From the NCBI RefSeq assembly GCF_047511655.1, contig NC_133392.1, positions 96,837,042-96,901,041 on the forward strand: a stretch of DNA of 64,000 nucleotides, in the 5' to 3' direction. Source of the stretch: Castor canadensis (taxonomy: Eukaryota; Chordata; Mammalia; Rodentia; Castoridae). Position 1 is the stretch's first letter. Each line of letters begins with the position of its first letter. This document shows, piece after piece, positions 47,001-58,559 of the stretch. Under the pieces are notes generated by a model that saw only the letters and a program-made list of their open reading frames with translations, searched no databases and was not told the DNA's origin. Made by a program: the position numbers and the translations under genes.

Positions 47001-47885
47001 AATCTTTACCAGTTATTCATCACATAAAGAACTAATATTCAGAATATGTAACGAGCTAAAAAAAATTAAACACCAAAAGAAAAATAATCCAATTAATGAA
47101 TGAGTAAATGAACAGTTTTCAAGTACAAATGGTTAATAAATATATGAAGAAAGGTTCATTAAGATTGAGACATTGAGATTCCATCTCACTCAAGTTAGAA
47201 AGGCTATCAAGAAAACAAATACTGGTGAGGATGCAAAGAAAAAGGAACCCTTACACAGTGCTGATGGAAATGTAAATTAGTGTAGCCACTATAGAAATAA
47301 CTATGGAGGCTCCTTAACAAAATAAAAAAGTGCTACTATATGATCCTGCTATACCACTCCTAGGCATATATCCAAAGGAATTTAAGCCAACATACAATCA
47401 AATTCCTGCACATCCAATTTTATAGCAGTGCTATTCACAATTGTCAAAATATGTAATCAACCTATGTGTCCAACAACCAATGAATGGATAAAAAAAATTG
47501 TGGTATATATATACATGATGGAGTATTATTCAGCCATAAGCAGGAATGAAATTGTTATTTATGGGAAAATGGAACTGGAGATCATCATGTTAAGAAAATT
47601 CAGCTAGACCAAGAAAGACAAATATTGCATGTTCTCTCTCTTATGCAGAATCTAGTCCTTAAAAGTGAATGACAGAATATAAAACTGGAACTTTTTGTGG
47701 GTTGGCATTAGCAGAGGGGGAAGACAAATGGAAAGGGGGAAAAGGGTGACCATGGTGGTCATAATAACAAAACCTATTTAAATTATTTTTAAAGGGGGGA
47801 GGGGCGTGAGAAGGAATAATAGAGGGGTGAATTTGATCAAAATACATTGTATGCATGTATGGAAATCACAATGAAATATAAAAGG
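44036..47885 (+). mobile_element. 5'-truncated L1 (plus)
   Basis: Begins in ORF2 ('cagacacaaaatggcagact'), runs through the endonuclease, RT and C-terminal regions to the 3' UTR (about 47650-47870). All frames are broken. It contains the part of ORF2 (about 45990-46777) that is missing at the retroviral junction of the other L1. Confidence 0.82.
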
Positions 47886-47888
47886 AGG

Positions 47889-50060
47889 TTTCCTTTTATT
47901 GTTTTTTTTTATTGTTGTGCTAGATGGAGGTACATTGTAGCACTTACAAAGATTCTTACAATGTATCAAATGCATTATACTTGAATTCCTCCCCTCACTG
48001 CTCTCTCTCATGTCCCTCCCCTGATTCCTGAAACCATTTCAACAGGTACCATTTTGCATTAACATACATGTGAATACATTTTTTGCAGTGTATTCATTCT
48101 CTTGCCCCTTTCCCTGCCATTTCCCCCATCCCACCAGTGCTATTCCATTGTGTATAAATACCACATTTTCTTAATCTGCTCATTAGTGCTGGGGAATCTT
48201 GGCTGTTCCCATAATTTAGCTATTGTGAATAGTGCTGCAATAAATATGGGTGTGCAGGTGCTTTGGTATTAACCTGACTCACATTCTTTCAGGTATTTCC
48301 CTAGGAATGGTATTGCTAGGTCATAGGCAGATCTATTTTTAGTTTTTTAAGGATCCTCCATATTGTTTTCATAGTGGCTGTACTAGCTTACATTCCCACC
48401 AGCAGTGTATGAGGGCTCCTTTTCCCTCACATCCTCCCCAACATTTGTGGTTGGTGGTGTTCTTAATGGAAGCTATTCTAACAGGAGTGAGGTGGAATCT
48501 TAATGTGATTTTGATTTGCATTTCCTTTATGACCAGGAATGGTGAACATTTTTCATGTGTTTTTTATCCATTTGCACTTCTTCATTTGAAAAAGTTCTGT
48601 TCAGTTCAGTTACCCATTTCTTTATAGGGTTATTGAATTTTGGGGAGTTTAGTTTTTAAGCTCCCTATATATCTGGTTATCAGTCCCTTGCCTGATGTAC
48701 AGCTAGCTAAGATTTTCTCCCATTCTGTGGATGGTCTCTTCGATTTAGAGACCATTTCTTTTGTCGTGCAGAAGCTTTTTAATTTTTATGTAGTCCCATT
48801 TGTCAATTCTTTCTCTTAGATGCTGAGCTGCTTGAGTTCTAATAAGGAAGTCTTGACTATGTCTATTGCTTCCAGTGCATTCCCTACTCTTTCCTGTATT
48901 AGCTTCAAGATTTCATGTCTGATATTAAGGTCCTTAATCCATTTAGAGTTGATATTTGTACAGGGTGACAAGCATGGATCTAAATTTCAGTTTTCTGCAT
49001 GCAGATATCCAGTTTTCCCAACGTATGTTTTTGGCATCTTTGTCAAAAATTAGGTGGGTGTAACTGCAGGGATTCATAACTTGGTCCTCTATTCTGTTCC
49101 ACTGGTCTTCATGTCTGTTTTTGTGCCAGTATCATGCTGTTTTTATTTCAATTGCTTTGTAATATAGTTTGAAGTCAGGTATTGTGATAACTCCAGCATT
49201 GCTCTTTTTGCTCAGTATTGCCTTGGCTATTTGTGGTCTTTTGTCTCTCCAAATGAATTTTAGGGTTGATTTTTTCATTCTCTGTGAAGAATGCCATTGG
49301 GATTTTAATGGGAATAGGATTGAACATGTAGATTGCTTTTGGTAGTAGAGCCATTTTTACTATGTTGATTCTACCAATCCATAAGCATGGGAGATCTTTC
49401 TACCTTCTGTAGAATTCTTCAATCTCTTTCTTCAGTGGTTTGTAGTGTAACTTGAAAAGGTTATTTACATCCATTGTTAAGTTTATTCCTGGGTATTTGG
49501 GGATTTTTTGAGGCTATTATATATTCTTTATTAGGAATAAACTCCTAATTAATAGGAATATATTCCCATATTCTTTCTCAATCTGTTCATTGTTGGTGTC
49601 TAGAAAAGCTACTGATTTTTATATGTTGGTTTTGTATCCTGTTATTTTGCTGAAGCTGTTTATGGTGTCTAGGAAGTTTTGGTGGAGTTTTTCAGGTCTT
49701 TTAATAAAAACTCATCTCATCTGCAAATAGGGATCGTTTGACTACTTCTTTACCTATTTTTATCCCTTTTATTTCTTCTTCCTGCCTTATTGCTTTGGCT
49801 AGGAATTCCAAGAATATGTTGAATAGGAGTGGGAAGAATGTGCATTCTTGTCTCATTTCAATTTTCCCTTTATGATGCTGGCTGTAGATTTGTCATATGT
49901 AACCTTTACAATGTTGAGGTGCAGTCCCTCTATTCCTAGTTTCATCAGAGCTTTTATCAGGAAATGGTGTTGAATCTTGCTGAAGGCTTTTTCTGCATCT
50001 ACTAAGATGATCAAGTGGTTTTTGTCTTTGCTTCTGTTAATGTGCTGTATTACATACAAT
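47889..50060 (-). mobile_element. L1 (minus), tail-to-tail with its neighbour
   Basis: T-run at 47899-47910 (A-tail), complement of the 3' UTR to about 48125, a jump into the ORF2 C-terminus (a gap in the 3' UTR), then ORF2 in complement to about 50060. The last open block (50059-49853) is part of the RT region. It pairs by complement with 45700-47880. Confidence 0.82.
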
Positions 50061-50865
50061 TAATCCATGTTAGTAAAAAAACATTAAAAACAAAAAACAG
50101 GCCCATGAACTTACCAAATATAAGAAATCAACAAGTGATGCAAACCTATCACCCAGATCATCTAAAAAGAATGGCACCTAACATTAGGCTACAACAGCAC
50201 CCACAGACCTTTCATGAGCCCATCTGGTTTATGTATAACAGGATTGACAAGCAACAACTCTGTGCCTGGGTGTCAGGTCAGCATGGTCCCCCTGCTTGAA
50301 GAAACCCACCTGAAACTGCAGTTCTTCTGAACCAGTTGTGTCTTCAGCCAGCTCTAGGTCTTAAACCAGCACTGCTCCTGGAAGTAGATTGCTTTGCCAG
50401 TTCATTGCCCTGAAACTTTAAATATCTTATTTAAAAGTCAGCAGTGACTGTCTTTGCATCTGTCATCAGCTCTCTTCCTTTACCTTCAGTAAGCAACCTT
50501 GGAACCCTTTGTCTTCCATTCTGTACCCTATATATCATACTATGCAATGTAATGTGTAGTCTGAGAATTAATATTAGTAATTAAGATTGGAATAGAATAA
50601 AAGTGCCTGTGATACTTGTGATCATGATTACCAAGTGAAATCAAGAGTACTTGGTGAATTAAGCAAGTGAAATTGATGTAGATTGTGCATTTGTTGTTAT
50701 TTGGTAAAATCAAACATTGTGGAAAGATACAAGTATGTATATTTTAATTAAATAACTCTCTTGACAGACCAAGAGCATCTGATTCACAAGTAATGAGGCT
50801 AAGAAGGTGATCAGGTCCCACAGGATCTTAAGTCTTTAATTAAGTGGTTGATGTGCTCACCATAC
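50061..50865. other. Unassigned, non-repetitive-looking sequence
   Basis: A CA-rich, less AT-biased stretch (50100-50560) with 'ccctatatatcat' and no long ORF. It could be an LTR, an old retrocopy UTR or unique sequence. I cannot place it. Confidence 0.35.
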
Positions 50866-50867
50866 AG

Positions 50868-51385
50868 GAATGAATATAGAAATCTTAAACTGGCCACAGC
50901 CATCATGGGAAGGGGACCAGGGAAGAGTGAAGAGGACTGGTAGAGATGAACCAATTGGGGTTGTAATACATATATGCATGGAAACAACACAAGTAATCTC
51001 CCTATGTAGCTACCTTTATCTCAAACTAGCAAAACACCATGTTTCTCTAATTATGTTTTTTGTTTTTTCTTCTACAAAATTGGAAAACAGGAGGGTGGAA
51101 CAGGTTCTGCGGGGGGGTGGAGGTTGGCGCTGGTGAAAGGGAGGAGGTGGCAAGGAAATGAATGGGTTGTGAATATTGTGCAGATAATGTATACACATGT
51201 ATCTAAATGCAAAAATGATACCTGCTAAAACTGTTCCAGAAATTAGGGGAAGGGGGAGAAAGAGAGCAGTGGAGAGTGTGAAATCAATTATGATATATTT
51301 GATACATTGTAAGAACCTTTGTAAAAGCTACAATGTACTCCCACCCAATACAACAATAATAATAAGTAAATAAAAAGTCTTTAAG
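50868..51385 (+). mobile_element. L1 3' end with A-rich tail
   Basis: Plus-strand L1 3' UTR: 'gtaatctccctatgtagcta', the G-rich tract at 51108-51150, 'caatgtactcccacccaata', and an AATAATAATAAG tail. Confidence 0.85.
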
Positions 51386-51479
51386 GTTAATGTTGTCATG
51401 AAGACAATAGAAAGTTATTATGACTGTAAAGGCAAAGGAGTGACATGATCAGAACTGAATGCCTTAGAAAGAGGACTAT

Positions 51480-51960
51480 ATTAGCTTTCCTCTTGCTTTG
51501 TGAAATCACCACAAATGTAGATACTTTAAAACAACTCAAATGTAATATCACACAGATTCCTTGGATCACAAAGTTACCCTGAGTTAACAGGATTCTCTCT
51601 GGGAGGTCTCAAGGTATTGTCAGACTGATTTCTTCTGAGGCTCTGGAAGATTCTGATTCCAAGCTTGTTGAGGTAATGGGCAGAATTCCATTCCTTGCAA
51701 GTACAAAAGACTGTGGTTCCAGTTTCTTTACTGCTGTCGGCCAGATGCCATTCTACCCTCCTAAATGCCACTCCCAGTGTCATGGCAAGGGCCCTTATTC
51801 TCGTCCAAGGTTCATCCAACATGACTGCAACAGAATCCTCTAACACCAGCTGCAGAATCTCCTTGCATCCCATCAAATTTCCTTCTTGCTTAGATTCGCT
51901 CCATCTAGAAAAAGTCTCATTCTTTAAATGCTTGCCTAATTAAATCAGGTGAAGAAAATT
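51480..51960 (-). repeat. MLT1-like LTR remnant
   Basis: Text resembling an ERVL-MaLR LTR: 'tttgtgaaatcaccacaaat', then 'aggattctctctgggagg', and later 'ctctaacaccagctgcag'. Low similarity; family and orientation uncertain. Confidence 0.4.
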
Positions 51961-52788
51961 TCTCTTTCTTAAGCTCAACAAATTGATCATAGAAATAACA
52001 TCTCATTGCATGAAGATTGCTCCCACACTCCAAGAGAGGGAGTTATACAGGGATGTAAGTCACTGATGCCAAGAAGCTGATTAACATGGTGCCAATAGCA
52101 AGTACTGATCATTTCTGAAGTAAAAGCCCTAGACCCTAGATTCTAGGCCTTAACTATTGTAGCAGTCAATGTTTCATGACATATGAGACCTTCCTACAGC
52201 TAGACAGAGGGCATCCTCTAAAAGAAGTGAGCATTCTCCTCTCTGAGAGGCTAAGCTAAAGGAGCAAAGAGCCAAGCTACTTCACCTGATGGACGCTGAG
52301 GAATGACTGCCTTCTTTCTCCTTCATGCCTCCACCTGTTCCTATTCTTCGGCCTCTTCCTAGCACAGACTTGGAGTCATTTATTTTCCAGTATGGTCTTG
52401 CCTCAAAGGTTGCCCTTTGCTTCTACTCTCTTTTCTTCCTCTTGTCATGAGTCTTTTTTCTATTTTCCGTGTCAATATTTTTCCTTTCTTTGTTTTCTTC
52501 CTTCTCTTCTGTAGTTTGCCTACACTTTTACTTGTCATACTCTAGTTACTTAATATATATTTGAAGACTAAATTAAATGAACAGATGAAATGAAAACTTA
52601 GAAGCCTCCAAGACTAAACACATATCTTCACATGACCATTTTGACAAAACCCACTTTTTCTGAGGGGAAGTTATAGCATATTTTTTAAAATGTATTCGTT
52701 AGGAAAATACACCACATTACATGACCTTGAATTATACAAGGATGTGGCCAAAAAGTAAATGAGGACTCTAAAATATTGAATTCTTATA
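51961..52788. other. Unassigned sequence
   Basis: No gene or clear repeat; a CT-rich stretch at 52300-52530. Confidence 0.4.
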
Positions 52789-52820
52789 TCTTATCACATA
52801 ATTCTTATTATGTGATAAGA
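52789..52820. repeat. Perfect 13-bp hairpin palindrome
   Basis: tcttatcacataa (52789-52801), loop ttctta, ttatgtgataaga (52808-52820). It lies just left of a SINE. Confidence 0.9.
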
Positions 52821-52824
52821 ATAA

Positions 52825-52930
52825 AATGCAGGCTGGGGGCATGGCCCAAATGGTATAGCACCTGCTTAGCAAATACAAGGCCCTTCATCAAAACCCCATT
52901 GCTGCCAAAATAAATAAATAAATGGTACAG
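52825..52930 (+). repeat. tRNA/ID-like SINE
   Basis: 'aggctgggggcatggcccaa' to 'catcaaaaccccattgctgc' and an AAAT-rich tail (52912-52924). Confidence 0.85.
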
Positions 52931-53239
52931 TTATATTTTTCTAAGACTGAAAAATGTGGATATAGTCTTTAAGAAACAGATTTCACATAGGTATTTTCTC
53001 TAAAGAAATACTTAGTAGAAGTTTACAAATTTGACTATAGGGCATTTATCATACCATAGTTTATCATAGCCAAAAATTTGAAATTGTACACAGATTCTTC
53101 CTAAATCTAAGTTTTGTGCTTAAAGTCATAGTTCATGTATAACAGAATAATATAAAACCAAAATTATGATTGAAATATTTAATCATAAGAAAATATGCAT
53201 TTTGTTATTGAATGAAAATCATGTTTCACAATAATATAA

Positions 53240-53640
53240 TGTTGAACGCAAATTCTTGTGATAGTTAAACTTGATTGCCAACTTGATTACAACTTGAGAG
53301 ACATTGGTGATATTAGTAAAGTAGATCTGGGTGTGTCTGTGAGGGTGTTTCCAGGGACAATTGATATGTGGGACAGCAGCTGAGTGGGAAGACCCACCCT
53401 GAATGTGGGCAGCACTGCCCAATAAGCTGGGCACCCAGATAAAAAAAAAGTGTGGATAAAAGAAAGTTAACCAAGGCATACAAGTGCAATTCTTCCCAAA
53501 CAGGTGCATCTGTTGCTGCTGGCATCACCAATGGGCACCAGATTCCAGCTTCTTCTTCTACCTTCAAATGCAGACTGATACCAGCAATTTTCCAGGAAGT
53601 TTCCAGGCCTTCAGTCTAGGATTGGGGCTGGGTCACTGGC
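53240..53640 (+). repeat. ERVL/MLT-type LTR fragment
   Basis: Contains 'gggtgtgtctgtgagggtgtttcc', 'aagacccaccctgaatgtggg' and 'tctaggattggggctggg', a series I associate with an old ERVL-type LTR. The open frames on its minus strand are incidental. Confidence 0.55.
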
Positions 53641-54499
53641 CTTCTTTGTCTGAATAAAATTAAATTTTATGGCCATGGTTGGACCTTTTCACATATAACA
53701 CAATGTAAATGCTCATAATCACTTTCTGTAAAAAGAAAAATTACTAAATCATCACTATGCTCTACAGTAGAGTAGAAATATGAGTTCAGGTACCTATTCA
53801 AGTTTCTAAAGTCTGAAATTAACAAGACCATGATTTTACTTCCAAAATCTGAAGTTACTGACATGATTCTGTGGTATTGTACCTCAGATTCCCTAAAAAA
53901 GTCATTATTATTCAGATAAAGATAGTTCCCTAGTCATATTTTTTTAAAGTTTCTGCCTACCACAGCTTCCTGAGATCTGTAAAGAAACAGCAGTCTTGTG
54001 ATCAGACTCCTCCACAAAGTACTTGCAGTTTTGTAATCATAAGGAAAAACTGACAGAGTTCATATGTCAATCTGGGGTAGTCTACTTGATCCAACTAGAG
54101 GCCTTGACAAATGCATGGTGGCCATTGTAAATAGCTGCCAAGCTTATGGGGATGATACAGTTGTCCACCATTTAGGGATTAGCTCTGGTACAATAATAAA
54201 AAGGGTCTGTAAGTAAGGTATCAGAGAAGTAATTGTCCACAAATAAGAAGGCAGAGGGCACAACCAAGCTTTCAAGGAAGAATGTCCATGTGGTTACTTC
54301 CCTAGGATGCACAGAGTGCTGTTGTGTTCCAAAGTCAGCATGTTGTAAGTCTCATTGGTTTCAAAAACATAGTGAAATGCCACTGCACATGCTAACAGAC
54401 ACAATCCCACTCCTATCCATCCCATCCACTGATGGAAGCTCATCACTCTCCATACTCTGGGACATCTGGTCCCAAGGGGCCACTGGCCACCCTCAAAGT

Positions 54500-54760
54500 C
54501 TCTGCAGTTGGGGCTTCTGGCTGGGGCCATCACCCTATTTGTCCTTTTGGTTCTGAGGCTTCCAGCTTCTTGAACTGAGCAGCTAATGGGTTGCTTGGCT
54601 CTCCAGTGGGACCTGACGACTGTGGGATAGTCTCTGATTGTGTAAGCCAATGTAATAAATCCCCTCCTACATGTGAGCATATACTTGTGTGTGTGTGTGT
54701 ACACATATACATGTATATTCTATTGGTTCTGTCCCTCTAGAGAATTCTGATAGAATCCTG
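54500..54760 (+). repeat. ERVL/MLT-type LTR end
   Basis: 'gtaagccaatgtaataaatc' then a TG run (54690-54702) and 'attctattggttctgtccct' with 'gagaattctgatag' at the end, the typical tail of the same old LTR class. The 136-codon minus-strand frame at 54294-54704 overlaps it and I do not regard it as a gene. Confidence 0.5.
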
Positions 54761-55798
54761 AAATGAGCTAGGTAGAGATAGATTTAAAACAAAGATAAGT
54801 TCTGTTCTTCCAACTCAGCTATATAAATCATTTTCTTTAAATAAATTTAAGTTTGGTTCTAAACTCCCTCCTCCAGGTTGCTGTGACTTTATTCGGAGTC
54901 ATTTGAGATGCACTTGGTTTTCAGAATTAGACCTAGGACTTCAAAATCCTTGGAGAAAGTCCAGAGAAGAAAGTGTGTGCCCAGCAACAGTTAGGGTGTA
55001 TGTCCAAGCAACCAGATTCTGTGATGGGACCCCGGCCAGGCCCCTTCTCCTTTGGTACCCCTACAGCCCTAGTTCTAAATCTTTTCTCTCAATTTTAGTG
55101 TTGCATATTCCTGTCTTTTCTGTCAATTATAGTTGGTTATTGTTGCCTACAATTCAGCCCTGATAGACAGACCTGTCCTACTCTTCTACCAATGCTTTTA
55201 TACCCTGGATGATTTGATTCAGTATTATTTCTTTAAACACCACATATGACGAGAGGCCAGCAACTCCAAAATTTATGTCTCCAGTCCTAATATTTTCCCT
55301 AGAACATCAGGTTAGTCTCAATCTTGCTAGAAACCACAAAGGCATTTCCATTTTTAACAGGCCTATAATCAAATTTGCCTGTAAACTTGAATTTGCTTCT
55401 CTACCAATATTTCCCATTTTAGTAAAAGTTACCAATATCCACCAACTTTATTAAATTAAAGCCAAGACATTCTCCTCAATTTCTTATTTTAATCATCCCT
55501 ACATTCAAACTATGAGCAAAACTGATGCTGCCTTCTATTATTCTTTCTCTCTGTAATATCTCTAGTCTAGTCTATTACCTGGTTTATACTGCATAGTGAT
55601 AAAACTCTATCTAGTGCTTCAATTTTCTGTGTTTATTTAACAAAACACTCACAGAACTTCATGACTTAATTTATAATTTTTCAGGATCCTATTCATTGAC
55701 CATGAAGTGCTCTGTTTCACATGATATTAGTAAGATATTCATTTAAAGGTGGGCCTGGACAAAAAGCACAAGACCCTTTTTGAAAAATAACCAAAGCA
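54761..55798. other. Unassigned sequence
   Basis: No gene or clear young repeat. Confidence 0.4.
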
Positions 55799-55799
55799 A

Positions 55800-55895
55800 A
55801 GATGTACTGGATGAATGGCTCAAGCAATTGAGTACCTGCCTAGCAAAGTCAAGGCCCTGACTTCAAACCTCAGAACCACCAAAATAATAATAATG
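55800..55895 (+). repeat. tRNA/ID-like SINE
   Basis: 'atggctcaagcaattgagta' to 'acttcaaacctcagaaccac', with an AATAATAAT tail. Confidence 0.82.
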
Positions 55896-56594
55896 AAGAC
55901 ATTATCAAAAGCTTTATGCAAGAGACTATGTACATGTGTACAAGTTAGACACTTTTGTAGAAAAAATGCAACTAGACAAAAAATAAAATAATCTGAATTT
56001 TCCATAATTAAATCCATTATCTTTAATCCACATACAAAAAGATATAAATAAGCAATTACTTTTAATAAGTTATTAAAATACCCATCAAACACCTGAAAAC
56101 ATATCCAAACATCTTTATAATTAGAAAAATGAAAATTTAGAAAGAAGTGCTTCAAACCATCAGATTGACCAAAATTTTTAAATATGGCATATTCTGTTGG
56201 TGAAACTTGGGAAAAACAGGCATTCTTGCACACATTACTGGTAAAATTCAAAATGGTACAATCTCTCAGGAAGGAAATTGAATGATATTCAAGAACACTA
56301 CGTGGCTTTTTAAAAAACCGTAATCTCAAGGTTCCTTGCAATATTATTTGCAATTGCCAAATATTGTTAACCTAAATGCCTATTCATGTAAGATCAGCTG
56401 AAGAAATGATCATTTATTATACAAGGGATATACTATTAAGTTTAAGAAGTGCAAATTGAGCTTTCATGTAAGAAAAAAGATTATTAACTGTACATGTATT
56501 CAGTCATTTATGCAAAATAAATGCAGAAATGATAAACTAGAAACTAGAGATTATTTGCCAACACATAGCAAAAGGTAGATTAAAAGGAGTAAGG

Positions 56595-56820
56595 ACAGCT
56601 GGAATGGTGGCACAGGGGGTTGACCCCCTCTTGGAAGGTAGAGGCAGGAGGAGCTCAAGTTCAAGTTCAAGGCCAGCCCAGGCAAAGTTAGCTAGAACCT
56701 AGCTCGAAACAAAATACAAATGAAAGGACTAACAGTGAGGCTTAAGGGGTAGAGTACTTGCCTACCCCTTGTAAGACGCTGGGCTCAATCCCCAGAGCCA
56801 CACAATATTTAAAAATTGAA
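56595..56820 (+). repeat. Composite B1-tRNA SINE
   Basis: B1-like half (56595-56715) then the tRNA-like half to 'ggctcaatccccagagccac', with an A-tail. Confidence 0.85.
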
Positions 56821-56844
56821 AATAAAAAGTAAATAAAAACAAAA

Positions 56845-56935
56845 GGGCTGCAGGAATAGTTCAAGTGGTAAAGCACTTGCCTAGCAAGCACAGGTCCCTG
56901 GGCTCATTCCTTAGTACTCAGCACTGCAAAATAAG
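56845..56935 (+). repeat. tRNA/ID-like SINE
   Basis: 'aaagggctgcaggaatagtt', 'caagtggtaaagcacttgcc' and 'ctgggctcattccttagtac'. A second insertion just after the tail of the previous SINE. Confidence 0.83.
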
Positions 56936-57596
56936 TGCCTGTGTATGGGGAGTTGGGGACATAAAGAGAAAGTAGTTATGAGGAGGGTCACTTGTCTAAG
57001 TAGCCTCTTTTGGACTCTAATTCCTAGAACTATAATGATGTTACCTGAATGATAGGCAATTAAAATCAACCGAAATATGGGATGAGGACAAAACAGAATA
57101 TAGACAGTAATAAATGAAGCCATGTGTCAATAAATAACATAATCACACTGAAGAAGATGAGAAAGAAAAATACCGAAATGACTCTGGAAAACAGTGTTTT
57201 GGCTATGCATTCTATGGTTAAATGCAAAAAGAACTATAGAACACTGCACTATCATTAATGAATGTGTAGGCAATTATAGGTTTGGGTTAGCTATTTGAAA
57301 CTAGTGTTTATACCAGAATTAAAGAAAACACATGGTAGATAATAACAGTGAGGCTGCTCTCTGTCAAAGAAATTATAAATAAGGAAACAGAGAACACTGG
57401 CATGAATTCCATGGTGTGTACTGAAATTGCAGGAATTGTAATAAACACCATATATAGACAGACAGAGAGCAAATAAATGCAGATTGTATGTGTATGTGTG
57501 GGTTAGCATATAAACATATTCCCAGACCACGCACTGAGAGAGCTTAGAAGCAATGACATTCCTGCAGCAGGAAGCACACTTAACTCTAGGATCTTT

Positions 57597-57601
57597 TTTT
57601 T

Positions 57602-57659
<58 letters not shown>

Positions 57660-57690
57660 TTCCTTCCTTCTTTCTTCCATTCTTTCTTCC
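57597..57690. repeat. (TTTC)n microsatellite
   Basis: About 14 TTTC units with TTCC variants at the right end. The Lys-rich open frames on the minus strand are translations of it. Confidence 0.95.
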
Positions 57691-57744
57691 TGTCTTTTTT
57701 CTTTCTGTTTGTTTTGGGAGATCTTTCTTTTTTCTTTTCTTTTC

Positions 57745-58072
57745 CTTTCTTTTTTGTACTGTGGTTTGAACTCAAAGCCTAGCATTTAGTAATCAGGCAC
57801 TCTGCCACTTGAGCCATGCTCCCAGCCCTTTTTTGCTTTTTCAGGTATGGTCTTGAGTTTTTCCCCTGGCCAACCTCAGACCACAATCCTCCTGCCTACA
57901 ATCTCCCATCTATTTGGGATCACAGGCCTGAGTCACCACATCCTGATTATTGACTGAGATGAGGTCCTACTAACATTTTTGCCCCCATTGACTTTGAATC
58001 ACAATCTCCCCTATCTCTACCTACCAGGTAGCTGGGATTACAGGTATGAGCCACTGTGCCTAGCTAAGATCT
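57745..58072 (-). repeat. Composite B1-tRNA SINE (minus)
   Basis: Complement of the ID-like body (57755-57825), then the B1-like half with 'agctgggattacaggtatga' and 'gccactgtgcc'. It adjoins the TTTC repeat, which may have grown from its A-tail. Confidence 0.87.
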
Positions 58073-58330
58073 TGGTTTCTAAACATCTATCAGACTTCTG
58101 GGAAAAATGTTTGACTCTGGGTCTAGGACAGGAAAAATGCATGAAGAACCTTTGTGGTGTGAGGAAGGAAGGAGGTACTTGATGACACACATGGTATGTC
58201 CAAAGGCACAGACTGTTCAAGCCTAGAACAATTTGAGAAACAAACAAATAATGTTAACAGTGGATTGCAACCCATACAATAAAATACATTACTGATTGAA
58301 TAAGTAAATAAATGAATGAGAAAATACAAC

Positions 58331-58362
<32 letters not shown>

Positions 58363-58363
58363 A
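58331..58363. repeat. (TG)n microsatellite
   Basis: About 14 TG units. Confidence 0.95.
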
Positions 58364-58559
58364 GGAAGTAGAAAATCAATGTAAGTAATACTCCATAGTA
58401 ATAATTTTTTCAGGCAAGATCAAACCCACATTACTAAAAATTAATGATTATAAGTTTAAAGACAAATAGGCTATCTGCATAGTCTAGTAATCTCCCATAA
58501 AATATTATTTTTAATTGAAGATGAAAAGTAGTAATTTGAATGTGAATAAATACTGCAGA

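Noticed and set aside
54294-54704. 136-codon minus-strand frame with a hydrophobic segment
   Set aside because: Overlaps an old LTR end and a TG repeat, has no recognisable family and no splice or promoter context; treated as chance openness.
55820-56353. 177-codon minus-strand frame
   Set aside because: Begins in a SINE, and the rest is antisense to decayed L1-like text (56090-56350); no conserved protein features.
57291-57785. 164-codon Lys/Arg/Glu-rich minus-strand frame
   Set aside because: Most of it is a translation of the TTTC microsatellite.
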